A stretch of 64,000 nt of DNA, from positions 558,001 to 622,000 of the forward strand of contig JOAA01000003.1 in the NCBI GenBank assembly GCA_000720375.1, given 5' to 3'. This document shows, piece after piece, positions 40,458 to 50,209 of the stretch (within the stretch, counting starts at the first letter, position 1; the number at the start of each line of letters is the position of its first letter). The position numbers were made by a program, and so were the translations under genes. The notes below the pieces were generated by a model. The model was not told the origin of the DNA. It saw nothing but the letters and a program-made list of their open reading frames with translations, and searched no databases. This DNA comes from Rhodococcus rhodnii (GTDB taxonomy: Bacteria; Actinomycetota; Actinomycetes; Mycobacteriales; Pseudonocardiaceae).

Positions 40458-42848
40458 TCACCGGGCCGGGACGATCAGGTATTCGGCGCCGTTCCGGGTC
40501 GCGAAATTCAGGACATCACCGTCGGTAGTGTGCGGTACGAGCCTGCCTTCCGAGAAGACGTGCACTGCATTGCGGAACATTGAACTGCGAACCTTGACAG
40601 CGTCGCCATTTCCGGTTTCCAGCCTGATCTGAGTGGGCACGCCGGACTTCCACGTGACGCCGACCGTCACGTCTCCCCTGCCCCGCAGCCCGTCGACCTG
40701 CCCGTCCGACCAGCCGGCCGGCAGCGCGGGCAGTACGTCGACAACACCGAGGTGGCTTTGCAGCAGCATTTCCGTCATCCCGGCGGTCGCCCCGAAGTTT
40801 CCGTCGATCTGGAACGGCGGATGGGTGTCCCACAGATTTGGCAGGGTGCTCGTCTTCAACTGATCGGCAAGCAACTTGTGCGCTCGATCGCCGTCCAGCA
40901 ATCGGGCCCAGAAGTTGATTTTCCACGCCTTGCTCCAGCCAGTTCCGGCGTCGGTCCGCGCGTTGAGCGAAACCTTCGCCGCCGCCGCGAGTTCCGGAGT
41001 CGTACGCGGGGAGATCTGCTTTCCCGGGTGCAACGCGAACATGTGCGAGACGTGCCGGTGGGTTTCGTTCGGGTCGTCGATATCGGCTTTCCACTCCTGC
41101 AGCTGGCCCCAGTTGCCGACGCGCAGCCCAGGGTCGAGCTTGCCGAGGACCTCACTCGCTTTGGCCGCGAAGTCCTTGTCTCCCAACGTTTCAGCGGCCT
41201 CGCGGACATCGGTGAACAGCAGCCACAGGATCTGCTGGGACATCGAGGCGCCCGCGGTGTGCGGGCCGATCTCCGGCGAGCGGCTCGGCAGGGCGACAAA
41301 CTTGCCGTCTCGTGGGTCGGTCTGCAGGAATTCCAGCCAGAACTGGGCGGTGTCCTTCATCACCGGGTACGCCTGCCTGGCGAGGTACCGTTTGTCCAAA
41401 GTGAACCGATAGTGGTCGTAGAGCTGTTCGGACAGCCAGGCACCGGATTCCGGGAAGAAGTACGCGGGGTGGTCCCACGCGCCGGTCCAGCCGTAGATGT
41501 TCGAGGCGTGGTGGGCCACCCAGCCTTGCTTCACCCCGTACATCTCACGCGCGGTGACCCGGCCGGGCTCCCGCAACGAGTCGACGTAGGCCGCGAACGG
41601 CTCCGCGGTCTCAGCGAGATTCGTTGTGTCGGCCGGGAAGTAGTTCATCTGGATGTTGATGTTCAAGTGGTAGTCCGCCTGCCACGGCGGCGCCTCCAGC
41701 ACGTTCCAGACACCCTGCAGGTTCGCGGGCAACGAGCCCGGCCGGGACGAGGCGATCAACAGGTAGCGGCCGTATCCGAAGAACAGCTGCTCAAGCGCTC
41801 GGTCGGCAGCGGCATCCTTGCCGTACGCGGCCAACACGTCATCGGTCGGCAGGTCCGGCATGCGCCCGCCGAGATTGAGCGACATCCGGCCGAAAAGTTC
41901 CCGGTAGTCGGCCACATGCCGGTACTGCAAGATCCCGAAACTCCGTCGCTGTGCGGCATTCACCGTCTGCGTCACCCGCTTGTGCGGATCTTCGCCGCGA
42001 TACTTGGGGTAGTCGTTGGCGTAGTCGGTGCCTGCCGCAAGGACAAGCATGACCTCGTTCGCTCCGGTTACGGAGACCGAGCCGTCGGCGTTGTCGGTCC
42101 GGGTCCCACCGTGGTTGTTCACCTGGGCTTGGGTTTCGTAGCGCAACCCGTTGCCGGCCAGTGCTCCAGCGACGGTGATCCGGCCGTCGCCCGCTGTCGC
42201 CGTGCTCGTCCGGTTCGCCGGGACCTGGATCCGGGTGTCCATAGTGATCTTGCCGGGCTGATCGGCGCTGATCCTGGCGACGACCACGTCGTCCTGCGCC
42301 GTGGCGAAGTACTCACGGGTGTAGCCCACGCCGCCGGACCGGTAGGACACCTTGGCCACGCCACGGGAAATGTCCAGCTCACGCCGGTAGTCGGTGAACT
42401 CGGTGTGCGGGAACGCCAGGCGCAGATCCCCGAAGCTCTGGTACGCGCCGAACCGCCGGTGCCGTGGCGTGTCGGACTTCAGGCCGAGCGATGCCAGCAC
42501 GTCCTCCGGCTTGACCTGGCCTTCGTTGATGACCCGCTGCCGGATCGCGTCGAGCGCGCCCGGACGGGGCTCCGACCAGTTGCCGAAGTTGTAGTCCGAG
42601 ACGCCCGGACCGCCGGTCCACAGGGTCTTCTCGTTGAACTGAAGGCGTTCGGCCTGCACGCCGCCGAAGATCGTGGCGCCCATGGCACCGTTGCCGATCG
42701 GCAGCGACCGCGTCTCCCAGCCCTGATTGGTGTCCGGCGCCGGTTCGTCGTACCAGAGCACCATGTCGCGACCGGGATTCGCCTCGGCGACCGGCACCGG
42801 GACGGTCATCAAGATCGCGGCCAGTACCACAAGACTACGTCGTCTCAT
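40458..42848 (-). CDS. secreted GH95 glycoside hydrolase (alpha-L-fucosidase type)
   Basis: 796 residues with a signal peptide (PVPVAEANP, about residue 24). The N-terminal beta domain opens WETRSLPIGNGAMGATIFGG with LQFNEKTLWTGGP; the (alpha/alpha)6 catalytic barrel contains SLPANLQGVWNVLEAPPWQA and DYHLNINIQMNYFPAD, the asparagine pair of GH95. The end has DTHPPFQIDGNFGATAGMTE and LLQSHLGVVDVLPALP. GH95 enzymes remove alpha-1,2-fucose or alpha-galactose from plant or host glycans; specificity is not decided by sequence alone. Confidence 0.92.
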   Translation of the reverse strand: MRRRSLVVLAAILMTVPVPVAEANPGRDMVLWYDEPAPDTNQGWETRSLPIGNGAMGATIFGGVQAERLQFNEKTLWTGGPGVSDYNFGNWSEPRPGALDAIRQRVINEGQVKPEDVLASLGLKSDTPRHRRFGAYQSFGDLRLAFPHTEFTDYRRELDISRGVAKVSYRSGGVGYTREYFATAQDDVVVARISADQPGKITMDTRIQVPANRTSTATAGDGRITVAGALAGNGLRYETQAQVNNHGGTRTDNADGSVSVTGANEVMLVLAAGTDYANDYPKYRGEDPHKRVTQTVNAAQRRSFGILQYRHVADYRELFGRMSLNLGGRMPDLPTDDVLAAYGKDAAADRALEQLFFGYGRYLLIASSRPGSLPANLQGVWNVLEAPPWQADYHLNINIQMNYFPADTTNLAETAEPFAAYVDSLREPGRVTAREMYGVKQGWVAHHASNIYGWTGAWDHPAYFFPESGAWLSEQLYDHYRFTLDKRYLARQAYPVMKDTAQFWLEFLQTDPRDGKFVALPSRSPEIGPHTAGASMSQQILWLLFTDVREAAETLGDKDFAAKASEVLGKLDPGLRVGNWGQLQEWKADIDDPNETHRHVSHMFALHPGKQISPRTTPELAAAAKVSLNARTDAGTGWSKAWKINFWARLLDGDRAHKLLADQLKTSTLPNLWDTHPPFQIDGNFGATAGMTEMLLQSHLGVVDVLPALPAGWSDGQVDGLRGRGDVTVGVTWKSGVPTQIRLETGNGDAVKVRSSMFRNAVHVFSEGRLVPHTTDGDVLNFATRNGAEYLIVPAR

Positions 42849-42916
42849 GCCGAGCTCCCGCCAGTTCCGCTCGATACATCGGAGGTGTGTCGCACTTTAC
42901 CCACACCATGTCCGAA

Positions 42917-42949
42917 ATTGCTAGATAGAGCTCCGATCTCTCTAGCAAT
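42917..42949. promoter_or_regulatory. inverted repeat between GH95 and threonine synthase genes
   Basis: ATTGCTAGA (42917-42925) and TCTAGCAAT (42941-42949) are perfect arms around 15 bp that themselves contain AGAG/CTCT. The site lies in the divergent intergenic region, 68 bp from GH95 and 20 bp from thrC, and is a candidate operator. Confidence 0.55.
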
Positions 42950-42969
42950 TCAGCGAACGTCCACCAACA

Positions 42970-44172
42970 ATGAAGATCATGGCCTTCAGTCATCTGTCGC
43001 ATTTGGACTGTGCACGCTGCGGCAAGCGGTACGACGCCGACGAGATCAACAACCTCTGCACCTGCGGCTCACCACTGCTCGCGCGCTACGACCTCGGCTC
43101 AGTCATCGTCGATCCGAGAGACATCGCGCAGCGGGAACCCACTTTGTGGCGTTATCACGAAGTGCTTCCGGTACGTGAACGCGTGATCAGCATGGGCGAA
43201 GGCATGACTCCGCTGCTGCCGCTGCCCGCGTTGGGCCGTGAACTGGGCGTTCCGGGTTTGTTGATGAAGGATGACGGCCTGATCCCGACCGGATCGTTCA
43301 AGGCACGCGGCGCGGCGGTCGGCGTCTCGCGCGCCGCCGAGCTCGGCGTCAAGGCGTTCGCCATGCCCAGCAACGGAAACGCCAGCGCCGCATGGACCGC
43401 GTACGGCACCAGGGCGGGAATGCGCAGCGTGGTCGCGATGCCGGAGTCGGCACCGCTGATCAACCGGACCGAATCGGCGATCACCGGAGCACAGCTGTAC
43501 TTGGTTCGTGGCCACATCGGCGACTGCGGGCAGATGATCGGCGCGTTGATCGCGCGATCCGGCGGCGCGTTGTTCGACGCGTCGACGTTGAAGGAGCCGT
43601 ACCGCATCGAAGGCAAGAAAACGATGGGGTACGAGATCGTCGAGCAACTCGGCTGGCGCGCCCCCGACGTGATCGTCTACCCGACCGGTGGCGGCGTCGG
43701 ACTGATCGGCATCTACAAGGCGCTGCTGGAAATGCGCGAACTCGGCTGGCTGACCGGTCCGCTGCCCCGGCTTGTGGCCGTGCAGTCCTCCGGCTGCGCC
43801 CCGATCGTCCAGGCGTTCAACGCGGGCGCCAAGGTCAGCGAAGCATGGCCGAAACCCAAGACAGTCGCGTTCGGCATCACCGTGCCCAAACCACTCGGTG
43901 ACTTCCTGATCCTCGAAGCCCTTTACGCCACCGAAGGCACCGCCATCGCCGTCGACGACTCCGACACCCTTGCCACACAAGCCTTGTGCGCACAGCTGGA
44001 AGGCGCGTTCATCTGCCCGGAAGGCGCGGCCACACTCGCGGCGGTCCGCGCCCTGCGGACATCCGGCTGGATCAAGGAATCCGAGGAAGTCGTCGTGCTG
44101 AACACCGGCGCGGGCGCCAAGTATCCGGTCGACGTCGACGTGCCGGTCCTCAATCCAGGTGACTCGATCTAG
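42970..44172 (+). CDS. thrC: threonine synthase
   Basis: 400 residues from ATG 42970. An N-terminal zinc-ribbon-like segment, HLDCARCGKRYDADEIN then LCTCGSPLLARYDLG, is followed by the fold-type II PLP domain: the Schiff-base Lys is in IPTGSFKARGAAVGVSRA, the phosphate-binding loop is YPTGGGVGLIGIYKAL, and PSNGNASAAWTAYG forms the substrate loop. It converts O-phosphohomoserine to threonine. It is not near other aspartate-family genes and may be a specialised paralogue. Confidence 0.9.
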   Translation: MKIMAFSHLSHLDCARCGKRYDADEINNLCTCGSPLLARYDLGSVIVDPRDIAQREPTLWRYHEVLPVRERVISMGEGMTPLLPLPALGRELGVPGLLMKDDGLIPTGSFKARGAAVGVSRAAELGVKAFAMPSNGNASAAWTAYGTRAGMRSVVAMPESAPLINRTESAITGAQLYLVRGHIGDCGQMIGALIARSGGALFDASTLKEPYRIEGKKTMGYEIVEQLGWRAPDVIVYPTGGGVGLIGIYKALLEMRELGWLTGPLPRLVAVQSSGCAPIVQAFNAGAKVSEAWPKPKTVAFGITVPKPLGDFLILEALYATEGTAIAVDDSDTLATQALCAQLEGAFICPEGAATLAAVRALRTSGWIKESEEVVVLNTGAGAKYPVDVDVPVLNPGDSI

Positions 44173-44226
44173 GCCGTGTTTCAAATGCCCGATCGCGATA
44201 GCCGGGACATTCGAAACACGACCTAG
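44169..44226. terminator. long bidirectional terminator enclosing both stop codons
   Basis: CTAGGCCGTGTTTC from 44169 and GAAACACGACCTAG ending 44226 pair with one mismatch, and AATGCCCG/CCGGGACATT extend the stem inward to TCGCGA. The TAG of thrC and the stop of the facing binding-protein gene are both inside the arms. Confidence 0.8.
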
Positions 44227-45227
44227 CTGCTCGGTGCGGTGTAGATCATCGCCTTGACGTCGAGTGGGCCGGTGAGCACGCCGTAGGTCTTCATCAGGTC
44301 CGCCACCCGCTGCAGGCGAGCCGGTTCGAGTGTCAACGGCCAGGTGCCGAGATGCAGCAGGCTGGCCGTCTGCCTCTCGACGTTGGCGTACGCGGTGACG
44401 AGATCCTCGACGTCGGTCCGGTTCGCGCAATCACGCTGTCCTTTGACGATCGCACGCTGGAACGCCGCGACCGTCCTCGGATTCTCCTTGGTGAATTTGG
44501 CACTGGCGGCCCAGCCCGCGATCGGAATCTCGTTGGTCGGCCCGCTTGCCGGGTCGGCCACCGCGGTCACCCCGGCGAGTCGTTCGGCCTGGGTGATGAA
44601 CGGCTCGACCATGAAGGCGGCGTCGAAGTTCTTGCGTTCCAGCCCAGTCCGCATGTCCGGGAACGGCACCTCCACGAAGGTCACCGTCTTCATGTCGACA
44701 CCGGCCGCTTCGAGCGTGGCCCGGGTGGTCAGCTCCACGATGTTGTTCTTGGTGTTGATGGCGATCTTCTTGCCCGCGAGGTCCTGCGGTCTGGCGATCC
44801 CGGACCCGCGCGCGGCCACGATCATGAACACGTGTGGGCGTGCCTGATAGCCGTCCGCGATCAGCGTGATGTCGAGAACCTTCTTCGACTGCGCGGCGAA
44901 GAACGAAACGTAGTTGCCGAAGGCGAACTGCAGTTCGCCGTTGGCCATCCCCGGAATCGCGGCGGCCCCGCCCGCCAGGTTCTTCAGCTCGACCTCGAGT
45001 CCTTCCGCCTTGAAATAACCCTTCTTGATCGCCATGTGGACGGCGGCGGCGTCCACAATCGGCAGTACGCCGACCGTCACCTTGGCGCGTTTCAACGGGC
45101 CGGGCATGACCGGGGCGCTCTGGGAACCTTCCCAGGAAAGCATTCCGCACCCGGCGGCGAGCGTAAGTGCCGAGACCGACAGGGCGAGCAGCGAACGAGT
45201 GCGTCTGAACAGTGGTGCGCGCGGCAT
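44223..45227 (-). CDS. ABC substrate-binding lipoprotein, NitT/TauT type
   Basis: 334 residues with lipobox LAAGC (Cys27). PIVDAAAVHMAIKKGYFKAE, GLEVELKNLAGGAAAIP and IAINTKNNIVELTTRATLEA match the nitrate/sulfonate/thiamine-precursor-like binding family (SsuA/THI5). No permease or ATPase of that class lies in the window, so it depends on a distant transporter or serves as a sensor. Ligand unknown. Confidence 0.85.
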   Translation of the reverse strand: MPRAPLFRRTRSLLALSVSALTLAAGCGMLSWEGSQSAPVMPGPLKRAKVTVGVLPIVDAAAVHMAIKKGYFKAEGLEVELKNLAGGAAAIPGMANGELQFAFGNYVSFFAAQSKKVLDITLIADGYQARPHVFMIVAARGSGIARPQDLAGKKIAINTKNNIVELTTRATLEAAGVDMKTVTFVEVPFPDMRTGLERKNFDAAFMVEPFITQAERLAGVTAVADPASGPTNEIPIAGWAASAKFTKENPRTVAAFQRAIVKGQRDCANRTDVEDLVTAYANVERQTASLLHLGTWPLTLEPARLQRVADLMKTYGVLTGPLDVKAMIYTAPSS

Positions 45228-45351
45228 TCGAGGGTGTCTCCTCGTGGATGGCGAAGTCTGCCTGAAGTCGCGCGCAGCCTATCCATCCATAACCGACAGT
45301 CGCTATAGGACTTACGGGTTAACAATCAGCGGATGATCGGCGGTAGAACTC

Positions 45352-48099
45352 TCAACAGTTGCGTGAGGTCACGTTGTACACGCGTCCCGCGGTGGTGGCG
45401 AACGAGATGTTCCCGCCAGTATTGGTGAACGCGACCGGCCTGCCAGTGGCGCTGTCGATCACCTTGACTGGATCGGTGCCACTCCACGGGTTGTGCAGAG
45501 TGAATCGGTTGCTCTTTTCACTCACCACATCGACGTGACAGACATTGCCGGACTGTTGACTGCTCGACACGACGAACGCGCCCTTGGCACGCAGCCGGAC
45601 GAACTTCGCGTCCCGCTGATCAGGCCAGGACGGGAAGACCCGGGTGACGCCCTGATATGTCTGCAGGAACATCGAGTTCACCGTCTCCAGCGAGCCGGAC
45701 GTCTCCTGCGCGCCACCGAACTGCCGTACGGTCAGGTTCGGCCGCCACAGGTTGTTGACCACGGTCTTGAACTTTCCGATCAGATCTTCCGGATCCCAGC
45801 CGACCCGGGCGGCGATGGTGAAGGTCTTCGGGAAACCGTTGCCGGACGACCCCCGCGAACCGGGCAGGAACGGGTCGACCCACTGCAGGGTGTTGCGGGC
45901 CAGCTGAAGCATGCGCGGGTCGCCGCCGATGGCGAGGTTGTCGCTCGGGTGGACCACGCCTTCGAGGTTGATCGGCTGATCGTTCTTGTTCAGCAGTGCG
46001 TTGCCCTTGGTCGGATTGTTGATCTCGGAGGCGAGCAGGATGACGTCGAGACTGTCCCGCACACCCAGCGGGTACGGGCTCAGGTTGTCGAGGACTTCCT
46101 GCCACACTGGCCGCAGGTCGGCGTCCAGGCCGAGGATCTTGCTTCCCTCGATCAACGCGCTCATGTTGCGCCGGACGTAACCGAGGTCGTAGACCGAGTT
46201 GACGTCGTTGCCGCCTTCGTTGACCGCGCTGTTGCGCACGACGTACTTGCCGTTCTCCTTGACCAGGAAGTCCTGCCAGAAGGCACCGAGCTCCTTCAAG
46301 TAGGGATAGGTCACCGTGCGGTAGAAGTCGATGTTCCCGGTGTACTCGAAGTCCCAGAGCAACGGGATCGCCGTGAAGAACCCGTTCGTCTTCTGGTCGC
46401 CCGGCGCGCTGGGGTTCTTGGTCGGTGCGACCGGGGTCGTGGCCGGCGCAGGCCGGGTCATGTTGTACGGCCCGAAGCTGCGCCGGGACGTCACACCCTG
46501 GTAGCCAGCGGCATGCGTGGCGTTGCGGTTGTGCGGCCATTCGGCCTGGATCAGCCGGTAGTACGGCTTGGCCAGCTCGGGCCGGTTCGCCGAGTACACG
46601 CCGTAGTACTGCGACTCGGTGTTGTAGTTCATGAAGTACCGGTTGCCCAGGTTGACGCCGTCGGTCGTGCGCCACGGCGAGTACGTACCGCCAGGGAAGA
46701 AGCCTTCACGGTTGGCCGCGGCCACGGCGTACAAGGCGCCGTAGTAGAACTTGTTCAGGGTAGCGTCCCCAGCATCCACATAGGACTTCATCCAGAACTG
46801 CCTCCACCACTCGCGGTGTGCCGCACGTGCGGTGTCGACACCCGAAGCGTTGATCCCCGCGACGCGGTCGACCGCCCTGGTGGTGAATATGGTCACCGGC
46901 GTTGTGTTGTTGTAGGTGCCGTTGCCGTGCAATGACGTCACCAGTCGTACCGGAGTGCCGGGATTCAGGTCGAAGGACAGCCGGGCGTTGGTGCTCGACG
47001 GCGTGCTCGCGGTGACCTCGTTCGGAGAACCGAGTACCTTGGCCGAAGCGGCCGCCCTGGATACGAAGCCCGTACCTTCGCCTGTCGTCCTCGAGATCCA
47101 GACCTGGCCGTCGCCCGCGACGCCGGTGGCACCGGCCGGGACAGTCAAGTCGACCTGGACGGGCGTCCGTTGCGAGTCCGTCCACAACTCGGTGACCAAC
47201 AGGTTCTCACCGTCAGCCGGCCACGTGCGACTGTGCACGGGCTGACCGCCCATGGTCACGGTCCCACGCACTTCGGCATTGAGAATGTCCTGCTGCTGCC
47301 GGTAGTTCGGATCCGAGGAGTCCGAGATGACATTGGTCGTGCCGTTGAACAGCCGCAGATCCCGGATGTACGCCTTCTGGTTGGGGTCATCCGGGACGCG
47401 AACGGCGGCTGTGATGTTCAGCCGGATGTACCGCGCGCTGAAGCTGGGCACCGTCCGATCAGTCGACTCGGCAGTGTTTCCCGCGACAGTGTCCACATTG
47501 GTCCATATCGTGCCGTCGGAACTGCGCTGCAACGCGAAATCGCGGGTGTTGAGCTTCTGGAAGTTGTCGGCTCGGCCGGAGTAGCCGTTGTGCCGCACCA
47601 CCCAGCGGTTGATCGTCTTGGCTTGTCCCAGATCCACAGTGATCCACTGTGGTGCGGACGGACTCGCGTTGGTCGACGACACCCAGCGGGTCTCCGGGTC
47701 GCCGTCGATGGCACAGGACGCGCCGCACTCCAAGGAGTCCTTCACCGCCGGCACGGCCGCCTGCTCCTGCGGGTTGCGGATGGTGATCTTGCCGAAGTGC
47801 GACTGGCCATCGCCGGCGTGCCAGAAATCGGACTTGGCGAGGTAGTACGTCTGCGTGTGGTCACGGGCATCGGAAGTGACGGCGAGATCTCCGTTGCCGA
47901 GCAGCAGACCGGCGGTGTATCCGTTGGTCACGACACTGGCCAACTCAGGCGGCGCCGTGTACGCGTCTTTGATCGACGAGATCATCGCCGAGATCTCGGC
48001 CCACTCCTGTTCTGGAGTCGCGGCCGCGGCGGTCGATGTCAGCACGTGGGTGCTGGTCAGCACGAGGGCCGACGAGACCAGGGCTCTCAGCAGTTTCAT
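45352..48099 (-). CDS. secreted six-hairpin glycosidase (GH95-like) with an inserted discoidin domain
   Basis: 915 residues from ATG 48099 (AAAGGAG upstream) with a signal peptide (LTSTHVLTSTAAAA). An N-terminal beta domain begins VVTNGYTAGLLLGNGDLAVT; residues about 115-250 are an F5/8-type-C (CBM32) module (AIDGDPETRWVSSTNASPSA, PQWITVDLGQAKTINRWVVR); then a six-hairpin barrel (YFMNYNTESQYYGVYSANRP, KTNGFFTAIPLLWDFEYTGN). The end, GGAQETSGSLETVNSMFLQT, resembles GH95-type proteins. It is the last gene of the sugar operon, 23 bp from the dehydrogenase, and likely releases the sugar imported by the ABC system. Exact family uncertain. Confidence 0.8.
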   Translation of the reverse strand: MKLLRALVSSALVLTSTHVLTSTAAAATPEQEWAEISAMISSIKDAYTAPPELASVVTNGYTAGLLLGNGDLAVTSDARDHTQTYYLAKSDFWHAGDGQSHFGKITIRNPQEQAAVPAVKDSLECGASCAIDGDPETRWVSSTNASPSAPQWITVDLGQAKTINRWVVRHNGYSGRADNFQKLNTRDFALQRSSDGTIWTNVDTVAGNTAESTDRTVPSFSARYIRLNITAAVRVPDDPNQKAYIRDLRLFNGTTNVISDSSDPNYRQQQDILNAEVRGTVTMGGQPVHSRTWPADGENLLVTELWTDSQRTPVQVDLTVPAGATGVAGDGQVWISRTTGEGTGFVSRAAASAKVLGSPNEVTASTPSSTNARLSFDLNPGTPVRLVTSLHGNGTYNNTTPVTIFTTRAVDRVAGINASGVDTARAAHREWWRQFWMKSYVDAGDATLNKFYYGALYAVAAANREGFFPGGTYSPWRTTDGVNLGNRYFMNYNTESQYYGVYSANRPELAKPYYRLIQAEWPHNRNATHAAGYQGVTSRRSFGPYNMTRPAPATTPVAPTKNPSAPGDQKTNGFFTAIPLLWDFEYTGNIDFYRTVTYPYLKELGAFWQDFLVKENGKYVVRNSAVNEGGNDVNSVYDLGYVRRNMSALIEGSKILGLDADLRPVWQEVLDNLSPYPLGVRDSLDVILLASEINNPTKGNALLNKNDQPINLEGVVHPSDNLAIGGDPRMLQLARNTLQWVDPFLPGSRGSSGNGFPKTFTIAARVGWDPEDLIGKFKTVVNNLWRPNLTVRQFGGAQETSGSLETVNSMFLQTYQGVTRVFPSWPDQRDAKFVRLRAKGAFVVSSSQQSGNVCHVDVVSEKSNRFTLHNPWSGTDPVKVIDSATGRPVAFTNTGGNISFATTAGRVYNVTSRNC

Positions 48100-48122
48100 G
48101 GTGTCGCTCCTTTGAGGCAGGG

Positions 48123-49406
48123 TTAAAGAGAGACGACGGTTCCGGTGACACGGGCTCGTTCCGCGGCGAAGACCACCCGGTGGCTGTCCACGCTCTCCCG
48201 GATCCCGGACAGAATGAGCTCCGGACGGCCTTCGTACAGGGCATCCACAAAGGACTTGGTGAGGTTCTCGTCACCGCCCGCGTGTCCTTCGGCAGCCGAC
48301 GAGCCATCGATCGACGTGTCGATGGTGGTGGTGCGTTCGGAGCGGAAGTCGTAGACGTGGATGTACCTGCCGTCGCCTTTGAGCTGGCCGCGGGTACCGA
48401 AGATCTTGGTGTGCCGGTTCTCCAGCGGGGTGAAGGCTGCCATCGTGAACGAGGCCGTCGCGCCGCCTTCGAACTCGAGGTTGACCACCTGGTGGTCGGC
48501 TACGTCGTTGTCGCAGGCGTAGACGCATCGGCCGTACGGCCCCTCGGCCAGAGCACGAGTGACCGCTTCCTCGGTGAGCACACCGCCGGTCATGACCCGG
48601 GTGAAGTACTGTTTGGTGCCGCCCTTGCGAAGTCCGTCCCGGTAAAGCGCGGTGGCGGAGTAGGCACACGACTCGTTCAACGGGCAGTCCAGGCAACGCT
48701 CGGCGGCCCCGGCAGGCCGGTTCTCCGCCCGGAAGTGGAACAGCCCGCCGAAAGACGATGTGCGCAGCACTGGCTTGCCGACGATGTAGCCCAGCCAGTC
48801 GATGTCGTGGCAGGCCTTCGCCAGCAGGGCGAACGTGGACTCGTCGGAGCGCCGCCAGTTCCCCCGGACGAAGGAGTGCGCGAAGTGATACGCCCCGACG
48901 GGTTCCAGATGCTCGACGCTGACGATGTCACCAATCGACGGAAGAACCTCACGCAACGCCTTGGTGTACGGGGTGTACCGCATGACGTGGCACACCGCGA
49001 TGGTGATCCCGGTACGCGCCGCGACTTCACCGATCGCGATGGAATCAGCCTCGGTCGGCGCGATCGGCTTCTCCAGCAGGATGTCGTAGCCCTGCTCGGC
49101 GAAAGCCTTGGTGGGCGCGAGGTGATCCGCGTCCAGCGTGGACACGATGACGGCGTCGGCAACGCGACCGACGGACGCGAGCGCCCGCCACGACACGAAC
49201 ACGTTGTGCAGCAGGCCATGCCGAGCAGCGAATCGAGTGCGGACGAGATCTCGCGGCTCGGCGACGGCGACAATCTGCACCCGGTCAGGCCACTGGGACG
49301 CGAACTCCGCGTACGCCGAGCCGCGCGCACCCGCACCCACAACCGCGAGGGTGATCGGCCGGTTCAACGGGCGCGCCACGTGCGCAAGCAGGTTCTCGTA
49401 CGTCAT
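48123..49406 (-). CDS. Gfo/Idh/MocA family oxidoreductase
   Basis: 427 residues. The Rossmann fold opens ITLAVVGAGARGSAYAEFA; GYDILLEKPIAPTEADSIAI holds the EKP motif, and HVMRYTPYTKAL plus LLAKACHDIDWL supply the catalytic His/Asp-His region. A four-cysteine segment, ERCLDCPLNESCAYSA, probably binds a metal, as seen in one large subgroup. It likely oxidises or epimerises the imported sugar (inference). The start overlaps the permease stop by 4 bp. Confidence 0.9.
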   Translation of the reverse strand: MTYENLLAHVARPLNRPITLAVVGAGARGSAYAEFASQWPDRVQIVAVAEPRDLVRTRFAARHGLLHNVFVSWRALASVGRVADAVIVSTLDADHLAPTKAFAEQGYDILLEKPIAPTEADSIAIGEVAARTGITIAVCHVMRYTPYTKALREVLPSIGDIVSVEHLEPVGAYHFAHSFVRGNWRRSDESTFALLAKACHDIDWLGYIVGKPVLRTSSFGGLFHFRAENRPAGAAERCLDCPLNESCAYSATALYRDGLRKGGTKQYFTRVMTGGVLTEEAVTRALAEGPYGRCVYACDNDVADHQVVNLEFEGGATASFTMAAFTPLENRHTKIFGTRGQLKGDGRYIHVYDFRSERTTTIDTSIDGSSAAEGHAGGDENLTKSFVDALYEGRPELILSGIRESVDSHRVVFAAERARVTGTVVSL

Positions 49407-50209
49407 CCCTTGACCGCTCCCCCGGTGAGACCCTTGACGAAGTGCCGCTGCAGCGACAGGTAGAAGATCAGCACCGGCAGCGTGGCCAGGAACATCAAGC
49501 CGAACACGCCGCCGAAGTCACGCTGGAACTGGCCAAGGGACCGGTAGATCCCGACCGTGACCGTGGTTCCCCCGGCCGGGCCGAGGATGATCAGCGGGTT
49601 GAGGAAGTCGTTCCAGATCCACACGCCCAGGAAGATCAGCACGCTCGCGGTGGCCGGACGCAGCAGCGGGAAGACCACTCGCCAGAACGTGCCGAACCGC
49701 CCTGCGCCGTCGATCGCGGCGGCCTGTTCGAGTTCGACCGGAATCGACCGGATGAACCCGGAGAAGACGAACACGCCGAACGGCACGTAGTAGCCGACGT
49801 TGAACAACACCAGGCCGCTGATCGTGCCCATCAGCCCGGTGAGCCCGAGCACTTCGGTCACCGGTACCAGGATCACCTGTGGCGGAATCATCAGTCCGGC
49901 CAGCAGAACCAGCAACGCGATCCGGCCGAACCCGCTGTGCGTACGGGCGACGTAGTGCCCGAGCATGGCCGAGACGATCGTAAGCACCACAATGGACAGC
50001 AAGGTCACCAGCATGCTGTTGATCAAGCCGTTGAAGAACAGGCCGTCCGGCCGGTTCACCGCCTGGGCCAGGTTGTCCAGCGTCGGTGGCGTGGGCAGGG
50101 ACGCCGGTGACGCGGTGATCTCCGGCCCTGCCTTGAAAACGTTGGTGAGAACCAGATACAGCGGCAGGAAGAACGCACTCGCCACGAGCACAGCCAACAG
50201 GGCTCTCAC
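49403..50209 (-). CDS. sugar ABC transporter permease (MalG type)
   Basis: 268 residues from GTG 50209, overlapping the upstream permease by 4 bp. Six spans; the EAA loop is PVELEQAAAIDGAGRFGTFW with FPLLRPATASVLIFLGVWIW following. Typical of the CUT1 carbohydrate importers. The ATPase (usually a shared MsiK) is not encoded here. Confidence 0.92.
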   Translation of the reverse strand: MRALLAVLVASAFFLPLYLVLTNVFKAGPEITASPASLPTPPTLDNLAQAVNRPDGLFFNGLINSMLVTLLSIVVLTIVSAMLGHYVARTHSGFGRIALLVLLAGLMIPPQVILVPVTEVLGLTGLMGTISGLVLFNVGYYVPFGVFVFSGFIRSIPVELEQAAAIDGAGRFGTFWRVVFPLLRPATASVLIFLGVWIWNDFLNPLIILGPAGGTTVTVGIYRSLGQFQRDFGGVFGLMFLATLPVLIFYLSLQRHFVKGLTGGAVKG

